A stretch of 64,000 nucleotides of DNA from Strongylocentrotus droebachiensis (GCA_035222895.1 JAVYIG010000890.1:1-64000), one strand, 5' to 3'; counted from the stretch's first letter, positions 48,542 to 59,899 are shown. Translations and numbers: made by a program. Notes: generated by a model not told the origin, from the sequence alone.

Positions 48542-48840
48542 GGAGGAGTTGCAGTCTAGTGGTTTAAATACCTGACTGGATAATATGTGAGGGTCATGGG
48601 TTCAATCCCTGGCATGGCACTTCACATCTCGAAGCAAGGCCTTTTATCTAGTTTGCTTCTCTTCACCCAGGGGTTTGGTGTAAATGGATATCCAGTAGAA
48701 TGTGAATTATGTCATTGGGGTTTGGTCAGCTTGATGAGCTTCTGTAAAATTACACCTGGCTGGAATACTCACCAGGGAGTAGAGAATGTGCACACATTAT
48801 GTGCAGGCAAGCATGACTTGGATGACCAACGATGACCTGT
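48542..48840 (+). mobile_element. tRNA-derived SINE
   Basis: The head carries an A-box-like TGCAGTCTAGTGG (48550-48562) and, about 36 bp later, a B-box GGGTTCAATCC (48598-48608), the split polymerase III promoter of tRNA genes. The body includes CACCCAGGGGTTTGGTGTAAATGGATATCC in parts, the counterpart of the ACCTGGGT/GGTACC segments in the 20.7 and 22.6 kb copies. It is not a functional tRNA, since the acceptor stem cannot be paired. The 3' end is approximate. The 82-codon open frame across it is incidental. Confidence 0.65.
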
Positions 48841-48844
48841 TAGT

Positions 48845-49620
48845 AAATTCCTTAGAGAAATTGTATGTGTACTGTGCACATGCACATTATAAGTCTAGAA
48901 TGTTATTATGACTTTTAAATGACCTTTCATTGTGCTCCATGTTCTTAATTATCATTGTTTGTATATGTGTCATTGTTGGTAATGCTTATGACCTCTGAAA
49001 TGTTTATTTTTTATTTACTGATGGCTGTGTCATATTTCATGAATGTTTACCATAAACTTGAACTTAAACTTGAACTTAATAATGCCTTCATAATCAAAAG
49101 GACAAGGAATGCCAGGAAGATGGGGGTTTTGCACACTTGAAGAAGTCCATTAATAGAAATCATATACCAGTATAGAAGTTTTGTTTTGCAAAGGATATTG
49201 CCACGTCATCTATAGCTCTGCTTATAATATATGATGATTCTTTGTGATTTATTTATATTAACACAATAAAGGAAATACTTTACTTTGATATTTACTGTAT
49301 CTATCATATTGTATGATTATTATGTTTTAATCAGTAAACTTTGAAAAAGATTATAATTTGTTAAAGAACAAAATCACTAAATCTCTTGAACAGCAATTCT
49401 TTTTAGACCGCACATCAACAGTTTTCCTTTATTTCAATCATCAAAGACTGCTTTGTCCAAAAATGTCTCCATAGACTCTGATCATATTTGAAATTATCTA
49501 TATCTGATCTAGTATGCCCAAATTTGGCGAAATATTGTCATGGTTTTGAGGTAGGCTGACAGCCTCATTTAGAATGCTGATGGTAGTGATAACCTGCTCT
49601 GAATTGTTTTCTTCTCTGAT
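48845..49620. other. AT-rich non-coding stretch
   Basis: A short ACTTGAACTTAAACTTGAAC direct repeat sits at about 49057-49077, possibly the tail of an old retroelement. No gene supported. Confidence 0.35.
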
Positions 49621-49625
49621 TTCAG

Positions 49626-49678
49626 GTTTCTAAACCTATGAAGTCAGAATCCGGCCATTTTCAAGATAAATTTACAGG
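49626..49678 (+). CDS. Candidate 53 bp internal exon
   Basis: The 3' splice site is strong (TTTTCTTCTCTGATTTCAG, ending 49625) and the exon is followed by GG|GTAAGA (49679). Only one frame is open, giving 17 codons (VSKPMKSESGHFQDKFT) plus two bases GG. Entry is phase 0, matching the exit of the 25 bp exon at 9193-9217. The leftover GG joins the first base of the exon at 59812 (GG+A) or at 63628 (GG+G), giving glycine in both cases. The peptide is polar, Ser/Lys-rich and probably unstructured, like a linker or cytoplasmic tail. I recognise no family. A second 62 bp exon-like segment (50012-50073) lies close by. Confidence 0.35.
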
Positions 49679-50443
49679 GTAAGATTTCAGTAAATTCCCC
49701 TGAAACTCATCTGGGAACTCAACTGATATAATTCAATTTATCCATTCATGATATCATTCAGCAAGTGAAACTGAAAACCTTTATAAAATTATTCGCAGTG
49801 AAAGCAAAACTTTGCTAAATAAAAAGAGTAGACGATAGATTCATCATCAGACCAAGAATGCAGGTCAGTTGTTATATGTTTCTAGATCAGTGATGTCATG
49901 GATACTCCTGCTGGGTTACCATGGCGATTAAATGATACTGATGATCTGATGAAGAGGAAACATGGGGAGAAGGAGTTTGGGAGAGGTATTTGACATGTCA
50001 TTTTCCCACAGATTATTTGTCTGCTTAATTCCCCTCCTGATGGGTATTTACGTACGTCTGGTAGTCACGCAAGGTATTTGTGTGGGAGTGTAGCATGCGT
50101 GCAAGTGTTCATCATATGTTTTCTCCCACCCACTGACATACACTGACATACACGAACTCAAAGATTTAGATTATCAAAACTTATTATGCCTTCAGTTTCT
50201 TTATTCCCTTTAGTCTATAATATCCTGTAGTCTCTTGACAAGTACTGTGCTTTTTTTTACCACTAAAATGTGGTCGTAATATCATTTTTTAAAACTTAGT
50301 TTTGAACAATGTGATGAAATTGTGGATACTTATTCACATTCAGCCTAATTAATTATTTTGATGTAAAACCCTTTTTGCGTCACCAGTATTGGTATTTGCC
50401 TCACCAGTATAGTATGATATACTGAATAATTTGTTTTCATATC

Positions 50444-50488
50444 CACCCCCCCCCCACCCCCCCCCCCCCCCCCCCCTCCTCCTCCTTT
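50444..50488. repeat. 30 C residues with one interruption
   Basis: Ten C (50446-50455), an A, twenty C (50457-50476), then (TCC)n. The complementary strand has strong G-quadruplex potential. The Gly-rich minus-strand frame here is an artefact. Confidence 0.95.
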
Positions 50489-50904
50489 GTAACCATGGAT
50501 AGCAATACAGTACAGGCCATTGGTTTCCAACCCAGGATTTCTGGTTCAAAGATCACATATTGAACAAGTGATCTGATGCTCTCGTTTATTATAGAAGTTA
50601 GCACGCTAACAATGACGATATAAAATATATAAAAAAAGGAATTGTATTAAAGTAATATTTCTTTATGAGGATTAGGAATAAACTTTGAAGGTGGAATGTC
50701 TTTGAAGAATATATTTGGAAATCAGACATGTTTTTTATGAGTCAGCAGCCATGATTTTATCTGCAACCTGAGCGAATAAAGGTGATATAAATATGAAGTT
50801 ACAAATTCCTTCTCCATGTGTGGGTGTTTGTATGTCTTTGAGCTAAGGTATGTGAAGCTGTGTTTATCTACTGGGTTTTAATTGCTTCAGACCTTGCCAA
50901 AGTG

Positions 50905-51400
50905 GATGGGCGGGAAGATCAGATCGCTGCAAACAAGATAGTCCAGCTGAGCAAATTTTTGGCTAGAATCAGGTTTCTCAAACGTCTTTCAGGCAAATTT
51001 AGAAGTAGATAAACGCAAAGCCTTTTTCAAACGTCTTTAGATATGGGCATATCTAAAGACGCAAAAAGGTGCGTTTTGAATGTGACATACAGCCAGAATC
51101 ACGTTTCTGAGAGATCGATAAACGCAAAGCTGTTTTGAACCTCACATACAAATAGGACCGCCCAGGTGTTGTGTACAAGCATACGTGTGAAGTTGACCTC
51201 CGAGAAACTGTCTGCTTCCCGGGTCAAAACAGCTGGGCAGACACAAGGCCTTTATTTTGAATCGTGAAGGGTCGATAAACGCGACATCCCGCAAATCACG
51301 ATCGTATAGTGGGGTACGATAGTGGGGTTCGATAGTGGGGTACGATATGTACATATCTAGTGGCAAGCCTAGATAAACGCGCTCAGTCGATCCTGGGGAA
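50905..51400. mobile_element. CpG-rich element with internal repeats and a strong hairpin
   Basis: The motif (A/C)GATAAACGC or GATAAACGC recurs at about 51008, 51117, 51272 and 51370. Two copies sit in a longer repeat, CAGAATCACGTTTCT...GATAAACGCAAAGC near 51094 and TAGAATCAGGTTTCT...GATAAACGCAAAGC near 50963. A perfect 14 bp stem, CGTCTTTAGATATG, pairs with CATATCTAAAGACG across a two-base loop (51032-51061), extended by CCTTTTT/AAAAAGG. A 13 bp unit (GATAGTGGGGTAC-like) is repeated three times at about 51305-51345. High CpG content and AAACGC motifs recall the element at 16888-17259, but I cannot align their ends. No terminal repeats or target duplication are certain. The 88-codon minus frame (51142-51408) is probably incidental. 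Confidence 0.5.
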
Positions 51401-51409
51401 TATGCCAAC

Positions 51410-53180
51410 GTTAGACAAACTTTATATTTTGTGGAAACTTCAAAGAATATGGACTGGAGATGGTAACCTTCAAGATCAAGTTATGCAGTGTGATTAATTT
51501 GCAGACATTAGTTTTAGTTGTTTTGCTAGATGAATAATATAGTGTTTTAATTTTGTTGTTGTTGTTTTTATGTAAACCTTCATAGGCTTATGGTCCTTTT
51601 TTGTTTAATCTGAATTATGGGACAAAAATGTTTTACTTCCCCAAACTCTCCAAGACGACCATTTATTATTGGTGTTATAATATGTCCCATGACTAAGTAT
51701 TTATGAGGGAATGATATGAAATTCAAATATATGCCCACAGATAAATTATCCTTGGATTGAAGGCCACAACCCTGTAGTTCAAAGCCAGATAATAAAACCA
51801 CATGACCACACCATGACAAAGAAATTCCATATGGAGTTTTTATTAATGCCTATTAAATAATTGTTGATCAGTATTGTCCTATCTCCCAGGAATTCAAACT
51901 GAAATAATCTCAAACCACCATAGACCACCTGATATAAACACAATATTGGAAATCTTTGGTCAATATTTGATGGTTGGAATCTGTCAGAAAGGGTGATTAA
52001 TAGTACATGTACACCAAGACCTTAGTTTCACCCTTTCAAAGGAAGGTCCGTCAGAGATGTGATATGTTTTGCTGAAGAAGGATAAATTTTGTGCATATTA
52101 CAATTGCCATTAATCTAAGGTTTCAATGGTTTCGGCAACAAATATTTGTGTTCAATTACTGTGATCTGGAGTTCTAGATTAAGAAGGTGTGATAATTAAA
52201 GATCCCGATAGGTTATCATTTAGGATTATTAATGGAGTAATTTATCTAAGTCATCTCAGATTGTCTAAAATTGATAGATGCTTTATAAAACCATTTACAG
52301 AATGATGAGTAATGTTTGTTTCTTTTCCATCAAGAAAATTAATATTCCCTTTGAGCTAGTGATTGAAACTCTTTGTTAGCTACATGTAGCTAAAATAGAT
52401 TCACTCTTCTTCACTTTGCAGTTCTGAGCCTTTGTTCAGTCAGATAAACATCACCAGAAACCTGGAAATAGTTGAATATTAGTGTATTGATCAGGAGCTA
52501 CATCTAATCCAAATCAGTTTTCTTGCATCTGATAACCATGTAATTCCTATCTACCTTGGGAAGTTTTATTTTGAAGATCAGCTTAAAGTCAAGGTCAACC
52601 CATATTTTTGTGTGTCAATATTTTTAACCTTTTAAATACTTTTTAAGAAGGTTGTTTTTTTTCTAGAGAGAAAGGAAATTTCATGCATGTATGGTTGATA
52701 TATATTTTTATGATGAATCTTGACAATTCACCTCTCCCTTGTTAGAGTACCAGTCAATATTCTCTCTTTCTTCCATACTGTCATATAACTTTATGATGCA
52801 AGTCGCTTTATGAACAGATGGATATGGTGGTTCCATATAAAATGCCTGAACGCATTTTCACCTTTGCAATTTTGCAATCATTTTTTTTATGGTGGCTCGT
52901 TTGTATCTTCTAACCAATGCACTTAATTTTAAACAAACTTGATAAAGTTAGTCTTTACAGTCAGAACTTAAATATTCTGTCTGATTATGTGAGTAAGATA
53001 AATCTATGTATAATATGAGCTTTCAGCTTTGTTTGAATGGCAGACTTGTTCTCAATGATGTTTTGTTTTACAAAATGATTCAATGAAACTTGATGTAATT
53101 CTAAAAGAGTCCTTTTATTTGAAAGAACGAGACATTTGTAAAAGTTCTGTAATAAAGGACAGCATTGACAACTTGTCTGT
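51410..53180. other. AT-rich non-coding stretch
   Basis: No gene, RNA or repeat supported. Confidence 0.4.
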
Positions 53181-53187
53181 TTTTCAG

Positions 53188-53865
53188 GATCCCTTATGTT
53201 TCCTTACACCTCAGAATGCCACCAATACTCTACAATTATTTAAGAATCCCAGCTGAAGTTGGAGACTAGACTAGCGTGAGACCTATAGGCGGGTCCTCTT
53301 CAAGTTCAACTATGTTATAAATCAGACCATGATGATGAGATTGAGATCACTGTGGGAGAAATCATGAATGGGTGGAACCCATCATAGTTCAGCAGGCCAA
53401 TCTCTTCCTGAAATTGGATCTTGAACAGCATCTCAAACTCTTGTCATTTTATCTCTTTTAACCTGCGACAAGAGCTTCAAACATTCTTGCTAATATGTGG
53501 GAGGGGTGGGGTGATCATTGTCTTGGGCTTGTATATTCTTGGGCCTCATGATTTGATTGTCAATGTATTTCTTGAGTACACCTGTGTTCAGATTTTGATT
53601 TGAACTGTTTATTTGAGCTGCCAGATAGTTCAAGGTATAGACTGAAATTGAAGATGGCTTCTTGAGGTAGTTGTTTATGATGAGATAGTAGGAGGAAGGT
53701 GAAAATCTACCAGAAGTCAAGGCAATAAGTTGAAATGTATCAGTTTGCTTTAAGATCTCTCTCTGTCTTGCAAATTTACTGGTAACTTTTAAATAACTAT
53801 TTGTGAGAATCATCAGTGTATTTCCCTGATTTATTTCATTGTCATCATATTCACTATCACCAGGC
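53188..53865 (-). pseudogene. Unidentified coding-like block, possibly decayed gene
   Basis: On the minus strand a frame is open from about 53862 to a TAG at 53490-53492 (about 124 codons), with balanced, globular-looking composition (for example TDTFQLIALTSGRFSPSSYY and SVYTLNYLAAQINSS). Past the stop the same frame stays open for 18 more codons (QECLKLLSQVKRDKMTR), and after a one-base shift another frame of about 40 codons follows (FKIQFQEEIGLLNYDGFHPF) to a TAA near 53314. This order suggests one ancestral coding region broken by a stop and a frameshift. I recognise no family. No pyrimidine tract supports a splice acceptor at the 5' side. On the plus strand a strong acceptor-like TTTTTCAG ends at 53187, so a plus-strand exon is an alternative. 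A frame of this length also has an appreciable chance probability in this window. Confidence 0.25.
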
Positions 53866-53869
53866 TGTT

Positions 53870-55055
53870 TGTCTTGTTACTTCCTGTATGTTTCCTCACA
53901 TTTCCTTGTTCATATTCCTCTTTTTCTGCATTTCTATTTCCTCCCTTCATTTTTCATTTTATTCTGAAAATTGCAATTATCAGTTCTTGTCTCCCAACAC
54001 CCAGGTTCCCTCATCACCCTCTCTCATCACCCTCCCCCACCTCATGGGTTGGTTTTCTCACTGTCCATCTTCTAGCTGTCTTTTAACCACATCAAGGGAC
54101 ATCAGTAAATATAATATTTCTTATTTTCTATTTTGTTTATATATTTATTAATTCACTTGCACCTTATTTTTTCCTGAATGAAATTTTCCCGCCCTTATTT
54201 TATTCATCACCTGTCGTTGTACTCGGATTGAATGATGTTGTCTATATGACTGGCCAGGGTTACAGATCACTGTGGGGAGATATAACTTAGGTTGAGATAT
54301 TTGGCAAAATTTGCCCATAATCAGAAGGAATTCTAGTTTTTAAAGAAATCAGTTAGTAGGGAGACATACTAAAAATTACTGAACATGAATTATGCATACA
54401 GCATGCATAACATGTTGCAACTTTGTCATTGATAATGTTTATTTTCTCAATAGGCTTAATACTCAAGATTGAATACAAACTAAATTTGTGTTAAATACAT
54501 AGCATAATTTTATGGTATTTTATATTGGATTTTTTTTCTCTCATGCTGAAATCTTGAAATGAAACATTCAATGGAAACGAAAATATCAGTAAGAAAATCC
54601 ACCATGTTTTCCTTCAAAATAAACTTGGAGCTTAAATGATTTTCGTTTTATAGGTGTAATTAATTGAAAGAATCATATACATAATATATAGCAGTAATAG
54701 ATCAGCTTCTTTCATGTTAGTTGTTCCTTTTGCATACTTGATAACTCTTACTGTATGTTTGAAATTTTAGATGTTTTTTTGTTGTTGGTCTTCTTTATGC
54801 AAGTTATGAATACTCAAGGACACTGAACTCTGATCTTAATACTTCACAATTTGAATGCCTACCGGTATATTTTACCTGTTCTTCTATAATTACTTTTGAA
54901 AAATTGGAAGTTCATAAATCTTAGTTGCTCATTTTATGATTGATTTGAGATAATTCCCTCTAGGTGTTTCCCACCATTTACAAATGGTGTTCTCCAACGA
55001 TTGAAAGACAGATTAGTTTCTTTATAATATGATCCCCTTTCTATTCTGTGAATCG
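53870..55055. other. AT-rich non-coding stretch
   Basis: Pyrimidine-rich at 53880-54060, otherwise AT-rich. No gene supported. Confidence 0.4.
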
Positions 55056-55059
55056 GAAC

Positions 55060-55335
55060 CTACTACTAGTGTGTACATCTTTCTCAGCTGACTGGACATG
55101 ACGGGACAAGCCTGGTCTTGACGACGCCATGCTGCATCATTTGAGAACGGCTCCCTTACCGCTCCGTTGACGCACCTGAATGGAAAACAAATTACAGCCG
55201 AGCGATATCTGTGTAATTTCTTGATCAAATTCAATTTCTGCGATTGTTCATGCATGGATCGGGCCTTTCAGCAGTGCCAACCACACAATTTATCTTTGAT
55301 AATGGATTCCTTGCACTGCGGTGGTAGGGTTTGTT
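55060..55335. promoter_or_regulatory. CpG-containing islet, candidate regulatory element or first exon
   Basis: This is among the most CpG-rich unique sequences in the window. On the minus strand an ATG at 55255 opens a 77-codon frame. About 80 bases in there is CATTCAG|GTGCGT (near 55176), a good donor, and a second GCG|GTAAGG donor lies 16 bases further on. Motifs on the plus strand include TTGATCAAA, TGATAATGG and CAACCACA (Runx-like). It could be a minus-strand first exon with its promoter, or a conserved non-coding element. Confidence 0.2.
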
Positions 55336-55339
55336 ATTG

Positions 55340-56970
55340 ATTTTTGTCTGTTTGGTGTTCATGAAATCAGCTGGAATGATTCGTAATCAAACAAATTGCT
55401 TGTAGAGCTGTCTCCGTTCCCAACAAACTTATCAAGCATTATCAAGCATCATATCTTGCTTGCATTGGCACACAGATGCAGCAGCGATTACTTTCAATGT
55501 AAACAAGAAACAGATCAGTCATATGAACAGGCGATGGCCTTTACTGCAGCACCAATAATTCAATTTTCTAATGTATTTTGAGATTAAATATGAAATATAT
55601 TTTCCTTTGATCTATTTGTGAATATGCCTTGATTTTGGATGTATTAATGAGTCCATATATAAGTTAGGTACTATTACCAGTCAAATACAACTATGCAACA
55701 ATTATTGGTTAACACCTTTATCATATAGTACAAATTAAAGATGATTAATTTACTTTCCTCACAAAAACAATATCTGTATTCATACTCTTTTCTCCTCTCT
55801 TTTGTATCTTCATATTTATCTTTTTTCTTTCATGGCGTTTCCCCCGCCTGCCTCCCCCCCCCCTTGTGTATTTGCCCTTTAACCCCAACTATCTCTTGTC
55901 ATGATAATCTTCACCTGTGACTGTGCATTCATTCTCTTTCTTTTCTGTTCTGTTCCCCTGTCATCTTTTCTCTTTTCCTCATCCCCTTCTTATCCTCCCT
56001 ATCAGTATCCTTACAAACCCTCAGACAGCCATATACCGTCATCAATTGAATTACACCAAGGATCCAGTTATACCATGGACCTATGATTATACAGTCTTTA
56101 AAATGTGACCTCATTCTAAGGTCATTCACCTCACCCAAGACTGAATGAACCCCATGTGAAATGTTACATGCTTTTGCAGCTGCTGCCTCCCATGTTCTTG
56201 TGAAATGTTTAGGGTTTTTTAAGTTTTAAGTTTAAGTATATATTTGAAAATGTGTTTCTTTCAACAAGACTTAAGAAATGTGAATGTATGAACACTAATT
56301 TTGATTGCTTTTCTTCAATGCTTAATGTGTCAGGAGATTTATTTCTTGAAAGATTTGGAATTCGACCTCAAAATCACTCTTGAGCATTTAATGCCAATAT
56401 CTGGCATCATAATACAGCTTTAGGGTTGCTGTCAATATATTGACCATTTGATAAGCAGTGTAATAAACCTTGTATTTTCACTTTTCTTGAGGTATTTCAT
56501 TAGATTCTACCATACTAAATAGAACCTATAAACCTTACATGAAGTAATGACTGTAAACACCCACTTTGTCACTTTAGAATGAGTTAAGCGAGTCATCGTT
56601 AAAACAAACGAAACTAATAAATATTCCTAGGGTTATCCATAGATCTAGGTAAGATCCCCCTATCCCATTACTCATATAAGGATGTGTCATTAGGTTATTA
56701 TGTCATATAACCTCATCAAATATATTTCTTTGGATGAAATAGTTGACCATGTCTATGCTTGATTTAATCAGGGTTGAATTGATTTGGTTCATGCATTCCT
56801 AAACCACTTTTATTTGGTCTGTATACATATGACGCAAACATTTTTCATTCATTTCATTTTGATTTGTTTTAAATGGAGCAAGACTGGTCAAACAGTGCAC
56901 ATAATGGCAAGGCTGAAATGAACAATTTCATGGATTCCAAAGTAGTTTACATCTTATTGATTTTGTACCT
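55340..56970. other. AT-rich non-coding stretch
   Basis: A C run is present near 55853-55863 and a pyrimidine-rich stretch at 55780-56000. No gene supported. Confidence 0.4.
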
Positions 56971-56975
56971 CTGTT

Positions 56976-57031
56976 CCCCCCCCCCCTCCCTCCATCACAC
57001 CCATGTTTTAATCTACCAGTGTATACATTCA

Positions 57032-57066
<35 letters not shown>

Positions 57067-57116
57067 TTCTTTCTTTCTCTATTTTCTCTCTCTATCTCTC
57101 TCTTTCTTTCTTTCTC

Positions 57117-57165
<49 letters not shown>

Positions 57166-57200
57166 CTATTTTTCTCTCTCGCCATCTCTCTCCCTCCATC
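56976..57200. repeat. C run followed by CT/CTTT array
   Basis: An 11-base C run (56976-56986), then from 57032 (CT)n blocks alternating with (CTTT)n and CTATTTCT. The block order CT, CTTT, CTATT is itself repeated about three times with a ~50-60 bp period. It produces the longest ATG-initiated frame in the window (170 codons, 56873-57385), which is a repeat artefact. Confidence 0.9.
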
Positions 57201-57204
57201 TTCC

Positions 57205-58170
57205 TCTTCTAACCTGTGACAAATTGCAATCTTCCCTCAATAATCTCATCACTTCTCATCCAATCAATTTGGCAATTGCAGCACATCCTTTCTTAGAACA
57301 CTCTTTAATTGAGACACACCCCTCTCTTCTCTTATCACCTTATGAGACATCATTACCTCAAGCCCAAACAGGTTTTCTTGTTTAAATACCTGCATGATTA
57401 ACATTCAAAGTATCGGAGTTTCCACCAAACTTGATCTTTTTTTTTTAAAAATTGATGTTATTTTATTTTTAAGTTTGCATTTTATTGCAAAAGAGAGATG
57501 CTTTCCATGTACGTGATAAAATGTCATGCAAAACAATCTTAACATCAATAGCCAGCATCCATTATCAAATCATTTGCATCTTAGGTTGCATTGTAATATA
57601 AATTTGCATTTTAAACAAGGTGACATTGCACCAAGTCAATAGGTGTAATGTAATTTAGTCCATTACTACCACTTTGTTGAATATTTAGTTTCTTCTGTTT
57701 GGTAGAAGAATGAGTGTATCCGTTTAGGTTTCATTACGTCATTATGTAGTAGCAAACATTCTGTATGTTTAGTCTGAATAGACCATCAGGTTCATTGCCC
57801 TAACCGTGATGCACACACTGCCTAATTATGAGATGTATGATATACCTCCTGTTGGGTCCTGTTTCACGTAACACAAAACTATCTTCACAATGACTCTTCA
57901 ATTACCGTCTGTTGTTTATCTAAATTTTGCTAATTTGCCAATAAAAGAGATTGAAGTACGATGGCTCGATCCATTACGTAAAAATGTGCTATTCTATCGT
58001 CAGATAAACAGTATTACCCTCTATGATTGCATACATGCATGTAATTCATCTGTTTTGCAAATTTTCCCTTTACCCTGTTAGTTTCCATTTTTAGCAAGAA
58101 TATGTTTCCAATGCATATTATACTCAGATGAAAGAAAGATATATGTTTGCATGGTTGTGTCAGCTCACAA
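57205..58170. other. AT-rich non-coding stretch
   Basis: GGGTCCTGTTTCACGTAACAC at about 57855-57875 resembles a MITE terminus, but I find no inverted partner. No gene supported. Confidence 0.35.
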
Positions 58171-58176
58171 TGTGTA

Positions 58177-58178
<2 letters not shown>

Positions 58179-58216
<38 letters not shown>

Positions 58217-58290
58217 TCTCCCTTCCTTTCTTCCCTCCATCCCTCCTTCCCTACTCTCTCTCTCCCTCCCTCTTTCTTTCTCTCTTCCTG
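58179..58290. repeat. (CT)n array with CCCT/CCTT blocks
   Basis: Pure CT at about 58179-58211, then degenerate CTTCC and CTCC blocks to about 58290. Confidence 0.9.
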
Positions 58291-58727
58291 GTTACTAGAT
58301 TATAGTTCTACCAAGAAATCAATCTGAAATCTCAAACCACTATCAAATGAGTGTGGGTATAAAATTTGATTAGAATTCCACCGAGAGGAGGTGTACCACA
58401 CTCCTAAACCTATGGTTGTCACATGACACCTGAGTAGGAATCATATAGGCCTATTCACCTCAATCAAGATTATGGTTCCATGATTTGGCTTTTTGCCTTC
58501 GTTTTTAATCTGATTTTCATCCATCCCTTCCCCTCTGATAACCGTATCGATTTCATTGTTGAGCCTGTTCCTTTATCATGGATGTCTTGCACCATACAGT
58601 CAATAGAATATTCCTTTTCATTATTAAAGGGCATTCTATGATATATATCATTCTGTGTGATACAACATTTGAAATTAAACTTTGTGTTATGATATTATGC
58701 AGAATTTGATCCCTTACCAGGACTAGT

Positions 58728-58741
58728 AACCCTAACCCTAA
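58728..58741. repeat. Short telomere-like CCCTAA repeat
   Basis: Two and a bit copies of CCCTAA in an interior position. Two copies can occur by chance. Confidence 0.4.
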
Positions 58742-59811
58742 CATAATAAATTATGTGAAAAATATTGATCAGTGTGTTTTTGGTTTCAAAATGGCCAAGG
58801 AAGCCAATACTCTGTGAATTTTTGTGTTGAAATCATTCATGCCCACATACTTTATATACATCTGCAAAATAGACATAGAATATATGCAAGGTATTTCAAA
58901 AGAGAAGGCCTTTTTTTGTCATCGTCAAGAGTAGTGTTTGTATTTGCTTGTTTTAAAAGATATGTGCACAATCAAAATATATGAAAGATTGTTTGTAAAT
59001 GTTCACCTTTAAGGTATTGTAGATGTAAAAATCTATCTTACATAAGAATTGAATATGTGAAAGGAAAACCAGTGAAGTACATAGAAGCTATCTTCTTATG
59101 AATGAGATTTACACTAGGCGTGTTCACTTTGTATTCCAGGGAGGTTATAAGTTTATAAGACTTTTTCTTAGAAGACTTTATTATACACCCACACTTACGG
59201 AGTAATACTGCCACTAATCTGCTCAATAACAGACTCTACTGAGCACTTAAAAAGTATTTTCAATCAGGTTGCAATGTAACGTGTTCCTTCATTTGCTTGT
59301 CATTTGTGTGTTTCTTTTTTTATATCTATATTAAAATGAAGATTGTCTTTAATAAAAGAGTTTGATTGCATACATACAGTGTCTTATGCTCTAAACTTAT
59401 ATTTTAACTTTCTGACTAGATTAACCATTAGATTATTACAAATTTAGAAATGCTATGTCATTCTATTGCCACTGGTCCTTGATGATTATAATGGTATAGC
59501 ATTTGATTTGACACTCTTAAATAGGTTTTATAACCATTTTTGAAACATACATTGAAATGCTGTCGAAATTTAGGCACATCATACTTCTTAAATTTGCCAT
59601 ATTTCCCAACCGTACATAATTTCTTTGTGGATCCAATATGAATAATCCACAGTGACAACTAATTACTCATCTCTTGAATTCTCTTCAGAGTGGTTACTAT
59701 TAATTTTTCCTGGTGCTTTTACAATATGCATGCTTTCCGGCTATTTTTTGATTTAATCCTTCATTTTCATTATTTTTTCAATTTTTATTCTATTCTCATT
59801 CCTGTTTGCAG

Positions 59812-59899
59812 ATCCAATGAGTCAAGAACCAGTCATGCCGGGACCAAAGTGAAAAGCCCAGCCCTGCTAGCAATGGACAAGACAAGAAAAACTGGTTAA
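59812..59899 (+). CDS. Candidate terminal coding exon
   Basis: A long pyrimidine-rich tract (about 59757-59806) ends in CCTGTTTGCAG at 59811, an excellent 3' splice site. Read after one base that completes a split codon, the frame has 28 codons and a TAA (59897-59899). The peptide is basic and Ser/Thr-rich with a Lys/Arg-rich end (AMDKTRKTG). Entry phase matches the exit of the exon at 49626-49678. Polyadenylation signals follow at 60273-60278 and 60548-60553. Alternatives: the exon could stop earlier, or continue to a GGA|GTAAGT near 59948, which would make it non-coding or NMD-type. No homology is recognised. Confidence 0.35.

Noticed and set aside
56873-57385. Longest ATG-initiated frame, 170 codons
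   Set aside because: Its middle is Ser/Leu/Phe encoded by a CT/CTTT array; open frames through (CT)n occur on both strands at many sites here.
58728-58741. Interstitial telomere signal
   Set aside because: Only about two CCCTAA copies; too short to indicate a fusion or telomere healing event.
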